A DNA stretch of 64,000 nt from Stagnimonas sp965279705 (GTDB taxonomy: Bacteria > Pseudomonadota > Gammaproteobacteria > Nevskiales > Nevskiaceae), in contig OZ257257.1 in the NCBI GenBank assembly GCA_965279705.1, forward strand, positions 1,302,001-1,366,000, written 5' to 3'. Shown here piece by piece: positions 1 through 8,674 of this stretch. The stretch's first letter is position 1. Every line of letters starts with the position of its first letter. The position numbers and the translations under genes are program-made. The notes below the pieces were generated by a model. The model ran no database searches. It had not been told where the DNA came from and saw nothing but the letters and a program-made list of their open reading frames with translations.

Positions 1-1
1 G

Positions 2-532
2 CGCGGCGATTTCGGTCAGCGCCTGGATTCGCAGAACCAGGGCCGTGGCACGAAGGAGGGCGAGCTGGCCAAGTCGCTCGGTGCCACGCTGCTGCACGTG
101 CATTACCTGGTCGGCTTCGGCCTGCCGTCCGCCAGCAAGAACAACGCGCTCTGGGGCGGCAGCACCGCGCGCGCCGGCATCGCCATGGGCAATGTGCTGT
201 TTGCCGAAGACACCGAGTGGCAGTTCGTCACCGCCGCCGGCATGCGCACGTTTACCAACAGCCATCGCCCACGCCACACCGGCGCGCTGTATCTCGACAA
301 GCCCTTCATGGCCGAGAAGAACATCTTCGCCGTGCAGGACACCACCGGCAGCGCCGAGAAAAAAAGCGACGGCGTGATGAACGCCATGGGCAGCCTGCTC
401 GGCGGCTTCGGCCAGAAGACCAAGCTCAGTGATGCCACGCCCGAAAACGCCGAGGCCTATCGCCAGAACGTCAGCCAGCTCATCGCCACCAGCGCCACTG
501 CCTTTGCGCAGGCGCTGGGTGCGGCCAAGTAA
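2..532 (+). CDS. C-terminal part of an unrecognised protein (5' end outside window)
   Basis: The open frame runs in from the left edge and ends at a TAA at 530-532, giving 176 residues of a truncated protein. Codon use (G/C at third positions) matches the surrounding genes, so it is a real coding region. I do not recognise the family. The visible part is Ala/Gly rich, with a G-F-G-L-P-S-A-S-K-N-N segment near residues 38-48 and a helical, Ala/Gln-rich C-terminus. No membrane segment or catalytic motif is evident. It is followed after about 50 bp by a lipoprotein gene on the same strand, which may share its transcript. No function is proposed. Confidence 0.7.
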   Translation, partial: RGDFGQRLDSQNQGRGTKEGELAKSLGATLLHVHYLVGFGLPSASKNNALWGGSTARAGIAMGNVLFAEDTEWQFVTAAGMRTFTNSHRPRHTGALYLDKPFMAEKNIFAVQDTTGSAEKKSDGVMNAMGSLLGGFGQKTKLSDATPENAEAYRQNVSQLIATSATAFAQALGAAK

Positions 533-583
533 ACACCACCGCGATTCACAAAACACCTCATCCCGTTCATGGAGAACAGCCCG

Positions 584-2569
584 ATGAAACACTTTTCTTT
601 CACCACCTCGGCCAGCGCACTGGCCATTGGTCTCGCCGCCCTCGGTCTTGCTGCCTGCAACGACCAGAACACCAGCACTACGCCGGTGCTGACCATCCCG
701 ACAACGCCAACCACACCGGTCGCGATGACCACGGTCAGCGGCGTCGCGGCCACGGGTGCGCCGATCAGTGGCGGCGCAGTGGCACTGCGCTGCGCGAGTG
801 GTGCAACCGCCAGCACCACCAGCGCTGCCGATGGCCGTTGGAGCGCCAGCGTGCCGTCATCCGCCCTGCCTTGCGCGGTGCAGGTTTCGGGCGGTACACC
901 GGCCGGCACTTTCTATTCCATCGCGCGCAGTGCCAGCGGCACGGCGAGCACTGCCAACCTCACGCCGATCGGCGATCTCGCGCTGGCCTCGGCCGTGAAT
1001 GCGGCCGTCGGCACCGCAGTGAATACCTGGTACACCAACGCCAGCGATGCCCAGCGCCAGCAGGTGGCCGATGGCATCAACACCGCCATTGCCAGCCTGC
1101 GTACCGCGCTGGTCAACGCCGGTTACAGCTTACCGCCCGGGGAGGGCTTTGATCCGTTCACCGCTGCCATAACAGCGGGAGCGGCCACCGATGCGTACGA
1201 TCAGTTGCTGGAGGCGTACAAACAGGCGCTGGCCGATGCGGGCAAGACCTACGAGTCCGCCCGCAGCGACTACACGGCCGGTGCCGGTGTGGCCGCCGCA
1301 CCCACCACCACGCCGCCGCCCACGGGCGAGGTGCCAGATACCAGCCTGACCGCCAGCGAAACCGGCGCGCGCTTTGCCACCACCGGCACCGTGCTGGGCG
1401 CGGCCGAGCAGAACAAGCTGCGCTACTGGGCTGGCCCCGGCAGTGTCACCACCGGCAGCACTGCGGGCACGCTCGACGAGGTGACGCTGATTGGCCCCGA
1501 CGCCAATAGCTATCTCAATTTCCGCGACCTGCCCGATGCCGTCGGCACCTACGACTGCGGTTATGGCTTCAACGACGAGAAGGCCAACATCGAACTCGGC
1601 TTTGCTGCCAACAATGGCTACAACACGGTGGGCACCCGCGGCAGCAATGGCACGTTCACGACGGGCTTCCGTTGCTCGATCACGCTCACCAAGGTCGGTA
1701 CTCGCAGCGGCAGCAGCTACAGCGGCAGCATCGAAGGCAGCTTTGATGCCCAGCTCTACAAGAGCGGTCAGGCGGTGAACCAGCGGGATTCGATTTCGGT
1801 GAAGGGCAACTTCCGCATCGGTGCCGCTGCCCCGGTCACACCCACACCCACACCCACACCCACCGCCGGCAAGGGCATTCTGGGTAGCGCGCTCAACACC
1901 GTGTTCGCGGGTGACTACGTGCTGAAGTGCTCGGTGTCTCCCGGCCAAGCGGTGCGCACTTTCGCCTTCTCGATTGCCGCAGATGGCAGCAGCGTGTTCG
2001 AGGGCGCGCCACTGGTCGATGCGACGCACGCCGGCACCGTCACCACCGAGGGTGTGCTGTCGAGCAGCATCACGATCAAGTTCGCGCCCAAGGCGGCAGA
2101 CAGCGCCTACGTGGTGCTGGGCTTCCGCCAGGGTGGCAGCTTCGCGCCCAACAGCGTGTTCGTACCGGGCCAGCCGAACGGGCAGGTCTACACCTGCAAC
2201 AACCCCGGCAACACCGCGCCGGCAGCAACCTCGCGTGCGCTGGCAAGCATCCCCGAAGCGGCGGCCGCGCTGGCCCGCAGCGAGACCTTGAACTGCCGAC
2301 AGGGCGGGGCGACGACACCGCAGACCCTCACCATCAACAGCGATGGATCAGCCCAGCTGGGTGCGCAGAGCTTTGCGGCCTCCACACTCTTCAACATCAC
2401 CGATCGGCTGCTGTTCGGCGGTGCGGGTCAGAAAGGCACCGTGCAGTATTCGGACACTAGCAATGGCTTCCGCCTGCTGGCGGTGGATGTGGACGCCGAC
2501 CTCAAGACCACCGGTGTGATTGCCTCGGTGGGCACCGGGCCGAACGACAGCATCAGCTGCACACCCTGA
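584..2569 (+). CDS. Threonine/alanine-rich secreted lipoprotein
   Basis: A 661-residue predicted lipoprotein. The signal peptide (M-K-H-F then a hydrophobic core) ends in a lipobox L-A-A-C with the lipidated Cys at residue 25. An in-frame ATG at 569 is possible, but the ATG at 584 has a GGAG about 9 bases upstream and gives the better signal peptide. The mature part is low-complexity, rich in Thr, Ala, Ser and Gly. Threonine/proline linkers occur near residue 40 and around residue 245, and a (P-T)n tract lies near residue 420, separating apparent domains. Several paired cysteines suggest an extracytoplasmic, disulfide-bonded protein. I do not recognise the domains. A strong terminator follows directly, so the transcript ends here. 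Confidence 0.75.
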   Translation: MKHFSFTTSASALAIGLAALGLAACNDQNTSTTPVLTIPTTPTTPVAMTTVSGVAATGAPISGGAVALRCASGATASTTSAADGRWSASVPSSALPCAVQVSGGTPAGTFYSIARSASGTASTANLTPIGDLALASAVNAAVGTAVNTWYTNASDAQRQQVADGINTAIASLRTALVNAGYSLPPGEGFDPFTAAITAGAATDAYDQLLEAYKQALADAGKTYESARSDYTAGAGVAAAPTTTPPPTGEVPDTSLTASETGARFATTGTVLGAAEQNKLRYWAGPGSVTTGSTAGTLDEVTLIGPDANSYLNFRDLPDAVGTYDCGYGFNDEKANIELGFAANNGYNTVGTRGSNGTFTTGFRCSITLTKVGTRSGSSYSGSIEGSFDAQLYKSGQAVNQRDSISVKGNFRIGAAAPVTPTPTPTPTAGKGILGSALNTVFAGDYVLKCSVSPGQAVRTFAFSIAADGSSVFEGAPLVDATHAGTVTTEGVLSSSITIKFAPKAADSAYVVLGFRQGGSFAPNSVFVPGQPNGQVYTCNNPGNTAPAATSRALASIPEAAAALARSETLNCRQGGATTPQTLTINSDGSAQLGAQSFAASTLFNITDRLLFGGAGQKGTVQYSDTSNGFRLLAVDVDADLKTTGVIASVGTGPNDSISCTP

Positions 2570-2578
2570 TCGTTGGTT

Positions 2579-2621
2579 GTTCACAAAAAAGCCCGCGCCT
2601 GTCGCGGGTTTTTTTGTGAAC
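2579..2621 (+). terminator. Rho-independent terminator after the lipoprotein gene
   Basis: A long inverted repeat: GTTCAC, a run of A, then GCCCGCG pairs with CGCGGGC/T-run and GTGAAC around a 5-base loop. The plus-strand arm ends in seven T residues. It lies 10 bases after the stop at 2569. The A-run on the left arm means it could also act on the minus strand, but no minus-strand gene is present there. Confidence 0.85.
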
Positions 2622-2725
2622 GCGCAGTCGCAAGCGATCTTTACCACTTCGCGCTGCGCGCGATGCGGGCAAGAATGCAGCGCTGCATCGGATGCGGCTT
2701 TCAAAAGAATTATCTAGGAGAGGTC

Positions 2726-4978
2726 ATGAGCTGGATTCTGCGACGGGATTGCCTGTCACCGTTGTTGCTTGCCGCCGCACTGGTTGGCTGTGGGGACTCG
2801 AAAGGTCCAGCCACTGCGCCAGGCGTGGTGCCGGGCGGTGGCAACAACACCACGCCCGCCGTGACCAAATTCGATCTCGCCAATCGCTGCTTCGTGATGA
2901 AGACAGGCGGCAAGTATGTCGTCAGTGATGCAAGCGGCTTCATTGCCAGTGGCAGCGATGCGTCGACTGCCGAGCACTTCTACATGAAGCCGGCTGGTCT
3001 TGGCCGCTACCTGTTCTACACCAGCGGCAAAACATTGTTGACGGGCGGCAGTACCACACTGCTCGGCAGCAGCACGGCAGTGACCGCTGAGACCACCCCT
3101 GCGGACGGCGCCGACATCACGCTCGAAGGTATCAATGGTAGCTACACCGCCACGGCACTGGGGCTGTCGCTGGCAACCGACGATGCCGGCCGGCTGCTGA
3201 TGGGCGATACGCCGGCACCGCTGACCTTCGAACTGGCCAAAGGCGCTTGCAGCGTCTACCCCGAGATGCCGGTCGGTATCGACGCCCCGACGTTCAAGAA
3301 TCCGCTCGGCAAGCCGGTGATCGGCTTTGCCGAAGTGCATTCGCACATGGGTATGTCGAGCGAGATGTCGGACGGCAGCGGCAATGTTGGCCCGTCTTCC
3401 GGCGGTGTGCTGTATGGCCAGCCCATCAATCGCTTCGGTGTGCCCGAGGCACTCGGCAACTGCATCGCCCTGCATGGCCCCAACGGTACCCTGAGTGCCG
3501 AGAACATCATTCTCGATACCGACCCGCTGGCGATGCACGACACCCAGGGCTGGCCGACCTTCGTCGACTGGCCGAAGGATGATTCCTTCCTGCACCAGCA
3601 GATGTATTACAAGTGGATCGAGCGCGCCTGGAAGGCTGGCTTGCGCACCATGTCGATTCACGGCACCACCATCGAGGCGCTGTGCAACATCGCCAAGGCG
3701 ACTTACGGCGGCGTGACCAACGTCGGCAAGAATGTCGAATGCGTCGATCAGGAAGTCGGCACCTTGCAGGTGAAATACCTGTTCGATATCGAGAAATATG
3801 TCGACGCGCAGGAAGGTGGCCCCGGCAAGGGCTGGTTCCGCATCGTCAAGGACCCCAGCGAAGCGCGCAGCGTGATTGCCGACGGCAAGCTGGCCGTGAT
3901 TCCGGGTCTGGAGTTCGCCAATCTGTTCCATTGCCGCGTGCAGTTTCTGCCCGGCGGCGGCGAGACCAGCGATTGCACCAAGGAGAGCATCGACCGCGAA
4001 GTGGACGAGGCCTGGGACAACGGCGTGCGCCAGATTTTCCCCTACCACGATGTCGATAGCGCGCTGGGCGGCACCGGCATTTTCAGCTCGATCCTCAACT
4101 ACGTCGGCTTCACCGACGTGCATGGTTTCTGGAAGACCTACAACTGCCCGGATGTCGAGTATTTCACCGGCGAAGGTGTTTACGTCGCGGGTGCGGAACT
4201 CGAAACCGCACCGCTGATGCTGGGCGGCGATCCCTTGAGCGCGGCACTCATCGCAGCCGGCGGCGGCACCTTGCCGCTGTATCCGCCGGGCCGTCAGTGC
4301 AATGCGCGCGGCGTCACGCCCTTGGGCAAGTACGTGATCGACAAGATCATGAAGAAAGGCTTCGTGTTCGACATCGACCACGCCGAGCTGTCGATCAAGC
4401 AATACATGCTCGACCAGGGCGCGAAAGTGACGCCGAACTACCCGATGATCTCCGGCCACGGCGGCCATGGCGGCATCACCACGGCGCAGGCCGAACAGAT
4501 GTTCCGCCAAGGCGGCATCATTTATCCGGGGCTGCCCAACGGCAAGGATTTTGCCCGCTTCGTCTCGCAGATCACGCCGGTGTGGACGCGCTCCACCAGT
4601 CGCCCGCTCGCAGTCGGCTACGGCGCCGATGCCAACGGCTTGCGCACGCTGCCGGGGCCGCGCGGCATGGGCAACAAGGGAGCCATCCCCTATCCCTTCA
4701 CGCTGTTTCAGGGGCCAGGCTGGGGGCCGCAGTACGCGGCGGCCGGCATTGCACCGATCAAGGTGGACATGCTGAGCATTCCTGGCGGCAAGACCTGGAA
4801 CATGGACGAGCAGGGCATGTCGCATTACGGCCTGGTGCCTGACATTGTCGAGGAGATCAGCATCGAGGGCGGCGAGCCGGCCACCACGGCGCTCTACAAC
4901 TCTGCCGAGGCATACCTGCAGCTGTGGGAGCAGACGCTGAAGGCCTCCGCCGAGGCCAAGAAGCTGCCGTCGCCATAA
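2726..4978 (+). CDS. Lipoprotein with peptidase M19 (membrane dipeptidase)-like metal-hydrolase domain
   Basis: A 750-residue predicted lipoprotein with lipobox L-V-G-C (Cys22). The open frame extends upstream to 2573, but that part reads through a terminator. The ATG at 2726 has AGGAGAGG 4-11 bases upstream and is chosen. After an N-terminal module of about 180 residues comes a large hydrolase-like region. Its motif order fits the M19 / amidohydrolase-like fold: H-S-H after V-I-G-F-A-E-V, G-L-E-F-A-N, F-D-I-D-H-A-E-L, S-G-H-G-G-H-G-G, and G-Y-G-A-D-A-N-G-L. These correspond to the usual metal-binding His, Glu, His, His and Asp positions. Function is inferred from motif order only; the substrate is unknown. 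It is much longer than classical dipeptidases (about 350-400 residues). Confidence 0.65.
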   Translation: MSWILRRDCLSPLLLAAALVGCGDSKGPATAPGVVPGGGNNTTPAVTKFDLANRCFVMKTGGKYVVSDASGFIASGSDASTAEHFYMKPAGLGRYLFYTSGKTLLTGGSTTLLGSSTAVTAETTPADGADITLEGINGSYTATALGLSLATDDAGRLLMGDTPAPLTFELAKGACSVYPEMPVGIDAPTFKNPLGKPVIGFAEVHSHMGMSSEMSDGSGNVGPSSGGVLYGQPINRFGVPEALGNCIALHGPNGTLSAENIILDTDPLAMHDTQGWPTFVDWPKDDSFLHQQMYYKWIERAWKAGLRTMSIHGTTIEALCNIAKATYGGVTNVGKNVECVDQEVGTLQVKYLFDIEKYVDAQEGGPGKGWFRIVKDPSEARSVIADGKLAVIPGLEFANLFHCRVQFLPGGGETSDCTKESIDREVDEAWDNGVRQIFPYHDVDSALGGTGIFSSILNYVGFTDVHGFWKTYNCPDVEYFTGEGVYVAGAELETAPLMLGGDPLSAALIAAGGGTLPLYPPGRQCNARGVTPLGKYVIDKIMKKGFVFDIDHAELSIKQYMLDQGAKVTPNYPMISGHGGHGGITTAQAEQMFRQGGIIYPGLPNGKDFARFVSQITPVWTRSTSRPLAVGYGADANGLRTLPGPRGMGNKGAIPYPFTLFQGPGWGPQYAAAGIAPIKVDMLSIPGGKTWNMDEQGMSHYGLVPDIVEEISIEGGEPATTALYNSAEAYLQLWEQTLKASAEAKKLPSP

Positions 4979-4988
4979 GCCGTTTCTG

Positions 4989-6470
4989 ATGCGCGTGTTG
5001 AAGCCGATGGACACGCGCATCGTCTGCGCACTGGCGGCACTGATGTTGCCGCTCGGTGTGCAGGCGCACGGTTTTGGGCGGCTCTACAACCTGCCGGTGC
5101 CGTTCTGGCTTTACGCCTGGGCGGCGACGGCAGCACTGGTGCTGTCTTTTCTGCTCGTGGCGTTTTTCGCGACGTCGCCAACGGTGGCCGCAAGGCCGAT
5201 AACACGCGACATCAGCCACGCAGGCTGGGTACGTGTACTGCGCCGCGTGCTGCCTTCACTGAAGCTGCTCAGTGTGTTGCTGCTGCTGCTGTGTATCGCC
5301 ACGGCGCTGTTCGGCAATCGCGATCCCTTCCGCAATTTCAGCATGACTTTTTTCTGGGTCGTGTTCTTGCTCGGCTGCACCTATCTGACGGCACTGGTCG
5401 GCGATTTCTACGCGGTGCTGAATCCCTGGCGGGTGATGACCGATGCGCTCGGCGGCGTCGCACGCGGCTATGCCCGTGGCCGCGTGCGGTATCGCGCCAG
5501 CTGGGGCGACTGGCCGGCGCTGGTGTTGTACCTGACCTTTATCTGGTTCGAGCTGTTCGGCCTGGGCCGGCCGGTGCCGCTCGCCAAGCTGCTGCTCGCC
5601 TACAGCGCGCTCAATATCGCCGGGGTCTGGCTGGTCGGCAGCGCGGCCTGGTTTCGGCATTGCGAGTTCTTCGCCGTTTTTCTGCGCCTCGTCGCGCTGA
5701 TGGCACCGCTGGACTACCGCCCCGGCGCAGGGGGCGAGCGGGGCAGCCTGCATCTGCGCGCGCCTTTTACTGGGCTGATGCAAGAGCGCCCCGAAAGCCT
5801 TAGCACCGTGGTGTTCGCACTGGCCATGCTCTCCACCACCGCGTTCGACGGCCTGCGCGCCACGCAAAGCTGGGTGTATCTGTTCTGGAGTGATCCGACC
5901 GGTATCGTCACTGCGCTCGCGGGTGCACGACCCGTGGCGGCTTACGCCAGCCTGAGGTCGTGGTACGTCGGCTGGGAGACGTTCTGGCTCATCACCTCAC
6001 CGTTTCTCTACCTGGGTGTGTATCTGGCCTGCATCGTGCTCGCAAAACGCCTCACCCGTAGCCCGCGCCCGGTGCGCGAACTGGCGCTGGATTTTGGCTT
6101 CACGCTGCTGCCCATCGCGTTCGTTTACCACCTCACGCACTACGCCACGCTCGTGCTGACGCAGGGCCTGAAGATCATCAGCCTCGCATCCGACCCTTTC
6201 GGCTGGGGCTGGAATCTGTTCGGCACCGCCACGCTGCTGAAGGCCCCGATATTGCCGGGCATGGGCCTGGTGTGGCATGCGCAGGTGGGCCTGATCCTGT
6301 TTGGCCACATCGTCAGTGTTTATGTCGCCCATCTCGTCGCGTTACGGGTGTGGCCGACGCGCCGCAGCGCCCTGCTGAGCCAGCTGCCGATGCTGGCGCT
6401 GATGGTGATCTTCACCGTGGTCGGGCTGTGGATCATCGCGCAGCCGCTGACCACCGAGATGATGCGTTAG
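4989..6470 (+). CDS. Polytopic membrane protein, resembling proteins labelled fenitrothion hydrolase (FedB-like)
   Basis: A 493-residue protein with an N-terminal signal-like segment (...G-V-Q-A) followed by H-G-F-G-R-L-Y-N-L-P-V-P-F-W-L-Y and about ten hydrophobic segments to the C-terminus. The H-G-x-G-x-x-x-x-L-P-V-P-x-W-L-Y signature after the signal segment is how I recall the family often labelled fenitrothion hydrolase. That label comes from one enzyme and is a weak guide to function. A second in-frame ATG at 5007 also gives a plausible signal peptide and has a GAAG upstream. The gene starts 10 bases after the M19-like lipoprotein and is probably co-transcribed with it. Its stop TAG abuts the stop of the convergent lysE-family gene. 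Confidence 0.6.
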   Translation: MRVLKPMDTRIVCALAALMLPLGVQAHGFGRLYNLPVPFWLYAWAATAALVLSFLLVAFFATSPTVAARPITRDISHAGWVRVLRRVLPSLKLLSVLLLLLCIATALFGNRDPFRNFSMTFFWVVFLLGCTYLTALVGDFYAVLNPWRVMTDALGGVARGYARGRVRYRASWGDWPALVLYLTFIWFELFGLGRPVPLAKLLLAYSALNIAGVWLVGSAAWFRHCEFFAVFLRLVALMAPLDYRPGAGGERGSLHLRAPFTGLMQERPESLSTVVFALAMLSTTAFDGLRATQSWVYLFWSDPTGIVTALAGARPVAAYASLRSWYVGWETFWLITSPFLYLGVYLACIVLAKRLTRSPRPVRELALDFGFTLLPIAFVYHLTHYATLVLTQGLKIISLASDPFGWGWNLFGTATLLKAPILPGMGLVWHAQVGLILFGHIVSVYVAHLVALRVWPTRRSALLSQLPMLALMVIFTVVGLWIIAQPLTTEMMR

Positions 6471-7112
6471 CTAACCGCGCAAAGCACGCGAGAGCAGCAC
6501 ACCGGCGAGCAGCAGCATGGTGAGGCCGACCAGCAGGTCGAGCACCTTCCACGCCATCGGCCGCGCAAACACCGGCGCCAGCCAGCGTGCGCCGTAGCCG
6601 AGGCCGATGAACCAGACATACGAGGCCGTGGCCGCGCCCACCACGAACAGCGTACGACTGGCCGGCGGCAGACCCGAACCCACGGCGCCCATCAGCAGCA
6701 CGGTGTCGAGATAGACGTGCGGATTGAGAAAGGTGAAGGCCGCCGTGCCCGCCAAGGCGCGTGCCAGCGACATGGAAGGTTGCAGCGTGACTGCCATCGT
6801 CTCGGTGTGCGCGGCGCGGCGCAGTGCGCTGATGCCATACCAGGCCAGAAACACCGCGCCGCCGAGCGTCAACGCCAGCGTCAGACCCGGCACGACGGTG
6901 AGCAGCGCGCCCAAGCCCGCAACGCCAGCCGCAATCAGCACAGCATCGGCAGTGCCGCAGAACAGCACGATGGCGCCGACGTGTTCGCGGCGCAGCCCCT
7001 GCCGCAGCACGAACATGTTCTGCGCGCCGATGGCCATGATGAGCGCGGCCGAGAGGGCAAAGCCCTTGGCGAAGCTGGCGAACAGCGAAAGTTCTGCGAG
7101 ATCAGGTGACAT
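6471..7112 (-). CDS. LysE/ArgO-family amino-acid exporter
   Basis: A 213-residue protein with six hydrophobic segments. It has the family-typical start of a first segment, A-L-I-M-A-I-G-A-Q-N-M-F-V-L-R-Q-G, and an internal F-L-N-P-H-V-Y-L-D-T motif. Both are characteristic of LysE/ArgO basic amino-acid exporters of the inner membrane. The start is the ATG complementing 7110-7112; the frame is open further upstream but overlaps the neighbouring PLD gene in a different frame. It is encoded just beyond the PLD-like gene and astD on the same strand. An arginine/lysine exporter beside arginine-catabolic genes makes ArgO-like arginine export plausible, but substrate is inference. Confidence 0.85.
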   Translation of the reverse strand: MSPDLAELSLFASFAKGFALSAALIMAIGAQNMFVLRQGLRREHVGAIVLFCGTADAVLIAAGVAGLGALLTVVPGLTLALTLGGAVFLAWYGISALRRAAHTETMAVTLQPSMSLARALAGTAAFTFLNPHVYLDTVLLMGAVGSGLPPASRTLFVVGAATASYVWFIGLGYGARWLAPVFARPMAWKVLDLLVGLTMLLLAGVLLSRALRG

Positions 7113-7147
7113 CAATGAGGTGTGGAAAGCCCGTGATGCCTGCGATT

Positions 7148-8674
7148 TTAGATCCAGTACTTGATCAGCGAAGCGCCGGTTTCCTTCAGGCGCTCGACCC
7201 AGGGCCGCGCACGCCATTCTTCCAGCGTGATGCGATGGGACTGCTGCATATCCTGCGTGAACAGTGTCTCCATCTTCTTGCCGAAGCGCTTGCCGATCAC
7301 CACCGCATTGGCCTCGTCGTTGTGGATGAAGCTGCGATAGTCGAGGTTTGCACTGCCGACGGTGGACCAGACGCCGTCCACCACCGCGGTCTTGGCATGC
7401 AGCATCACGGGTTTGTATTCGTAGATCTTGATGCCGGCCTTCAACAGCCGGTCGTAGTAGTGGCGTGTGATGAGCGGCAGAAAGCCGACATCCGACTTGG
7501 CCGGCAGCAGCAGGCGCACATCCACACCGCGCTTTGCGGTGTCGCAGAGCAGCTCGGTGAAATCCTCGTTGGGCGCGAAGTAGCTCTGCGTGATCCACAC
7601 GCTTTTTTCAGCGAGCTTGATGGCACTGAAATAGGTGCCGTAGATGACGTTGCGCTTCTCGCGCTGATTGAGCAGCGCCTTGGCGGCGGACTCCGGCACG
7701 GCGAGGAACACGCTCAACAGATCGGTACCCTCGCTGGTGAGCACGCGCACGATGTCATCGCCCACCGGCTGCTGCGGCGGAAAGTACTCGCCGGAGAGAT
7801 CGATCTCGCCTTTGCCGGCCTCCCAGGCGTCGAGAAACGCGCGCTGGAACGAGGCCACGGCTGGCCCTTCGACCTTGATGTGGGTATCACGCCAACCGGC
7901 GCCCGGCAGAAGCTGCGAGGGCCGCATGCCGGAACCGCCGCGGGGCTCTTCACCGCCGCTGCTGCCGGCACTGCCGCCACTGCTGCTGGCACCGCCGCTG
8001 CTGGCGGCAATGCCGGTGGCGCGCGCCTCGCCGTTGGGCGAGGACTCGGTGTATTCGTCCATGATGTTGATGCCGCCGGTGAAGGCGACCAGACCATCCA
8101 CCACCAAGAGCTTGCGGTGGCTGCGGCGGTTGACGCGCCAGATGCGCAGGTCGTTGGTCTTGTGGAACTCCAGCAACTGCACGCCCGCGGCCTTGAGCTC
8201 GTCCTTGAACTTCTCGCCCGCGCCGGCGCCGCCGATCGAGTCGAACATCAGCCGTACGATCACGCCATGCCGAGCGCGCTCACTGAGTGCGGCGGCGTAC
8301 TGCTGGCCGATTTTTTCGTCGGTGATGATGTAGATGTCGAGATGGATGTGGTGCTTCGCCTTGCGAATGGCGTCGAGCTGTGCCGCGTGTGCGGCGGGGC
8401 CATCCACCAAGAGTTCGACTTGATTGCCGGCGATGGCCGGGCGGCGGGTGAGTGCGGTTTCGGCGGCGCCCACCTTGCGGGCATATTCGTAGGCGGCCGG
8501 GTCGTGGCCGACGGCATCGCGCAGCACGGCGTCGGGTGACTTGGCGACGGCACCATTGCAGTTGCAGGTATCGGCAACGCGAATCCAGTTGCTGCCCGCT
8601 TTCACGGCGGTCGGCGGCACGCTGGCGCAGGCTGCGAGCAGCAGTGCGGCGGCGAGCGCGGCCGCGTGTTTCAA
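7148..8674 (-). CDS. Phospholipase D-like (cardiolipin synthase-type) lipoprotein
   Basis: A 508-residue protein with two HKD motifs: H186-R-K188-(x4)-D193 and a second H-A-K-T-A-V-V-D followed by G-S-A-N-L-D, typical of the PLD superfamily (cardiolipin synthase C-like). I place the start at the TTG complementing 8672-8674, which overlaps the astD stop as TTGA. It yields a compact lipoprotein signal (M-K-H-A-A-A-L..., lipobox L-A-A-C, Cys16). An upstream TTG at 8749 would bury the signal inside the protein. Between the two HKD motifs lies a Ser/Gly-rich insert at about residues 218-250. It would be anchored in the cell envelope and is predicted to act on phospholipid headgroups; substrate is not shown. 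Confidence 0.82.
   Translation of the reverse strand: MKHAAALAAALLLAACASVPPTAVKAGSNWIRVADTCNCNGAVAKSPDAVLRDAVGHDPAAYEYARKVGAAETALTRRPAIAGNQVELLVDGPAAHAAQLDAIRKAKHHIHLDIYIITDEKIGQQYAAALSERARHGVIVRLMFDSIGGAGAGEKFKDELKAAGVQLLEFHKTNDLRIWRVNRRSHRKLLVVDGLVAFTGGINIMDEYTESSPNGEARATGIAASSGGASSSGGSAGSSGGEEPRGGSGMRPSQLLPGAGWRDTHIKVEGPAVASFQRAFLDAWEAGKGEIDLSGEYFPPQQPVGDDIVRVLTSEGTDLLSVFLAVPESAAKALLNQREKRNVIYGTYFSAIKLAEKSVWITQSYFAPNEDFTELLCDTAKRGVDVRLLLPAKSDVGFLPLITRHYYDRLLKAGIKIYEYKPVMLHAKTAVVDGVWSTVGSANLDYRSFIHNDEANAVVIGKRFGKKMETLFTQDMQQSHRITLEEWRARPWVERLKETGASLIKYWI

Noticed and set aside
2573..2725. N-terminal extension of the M19-like lipoprotein frame
   Set aside because: It runs through a strong terminator hairpin and lacks a ribosome-binding site; the ATG at 2726 has one and gives a proper lipoprotein signal.
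2756..5020. 754-codon open frame on the minus strand
   Set aside because: Antisense shadow of the M19-like gene caused by high GC; no recognisable domains, His/Arg-rich composition.
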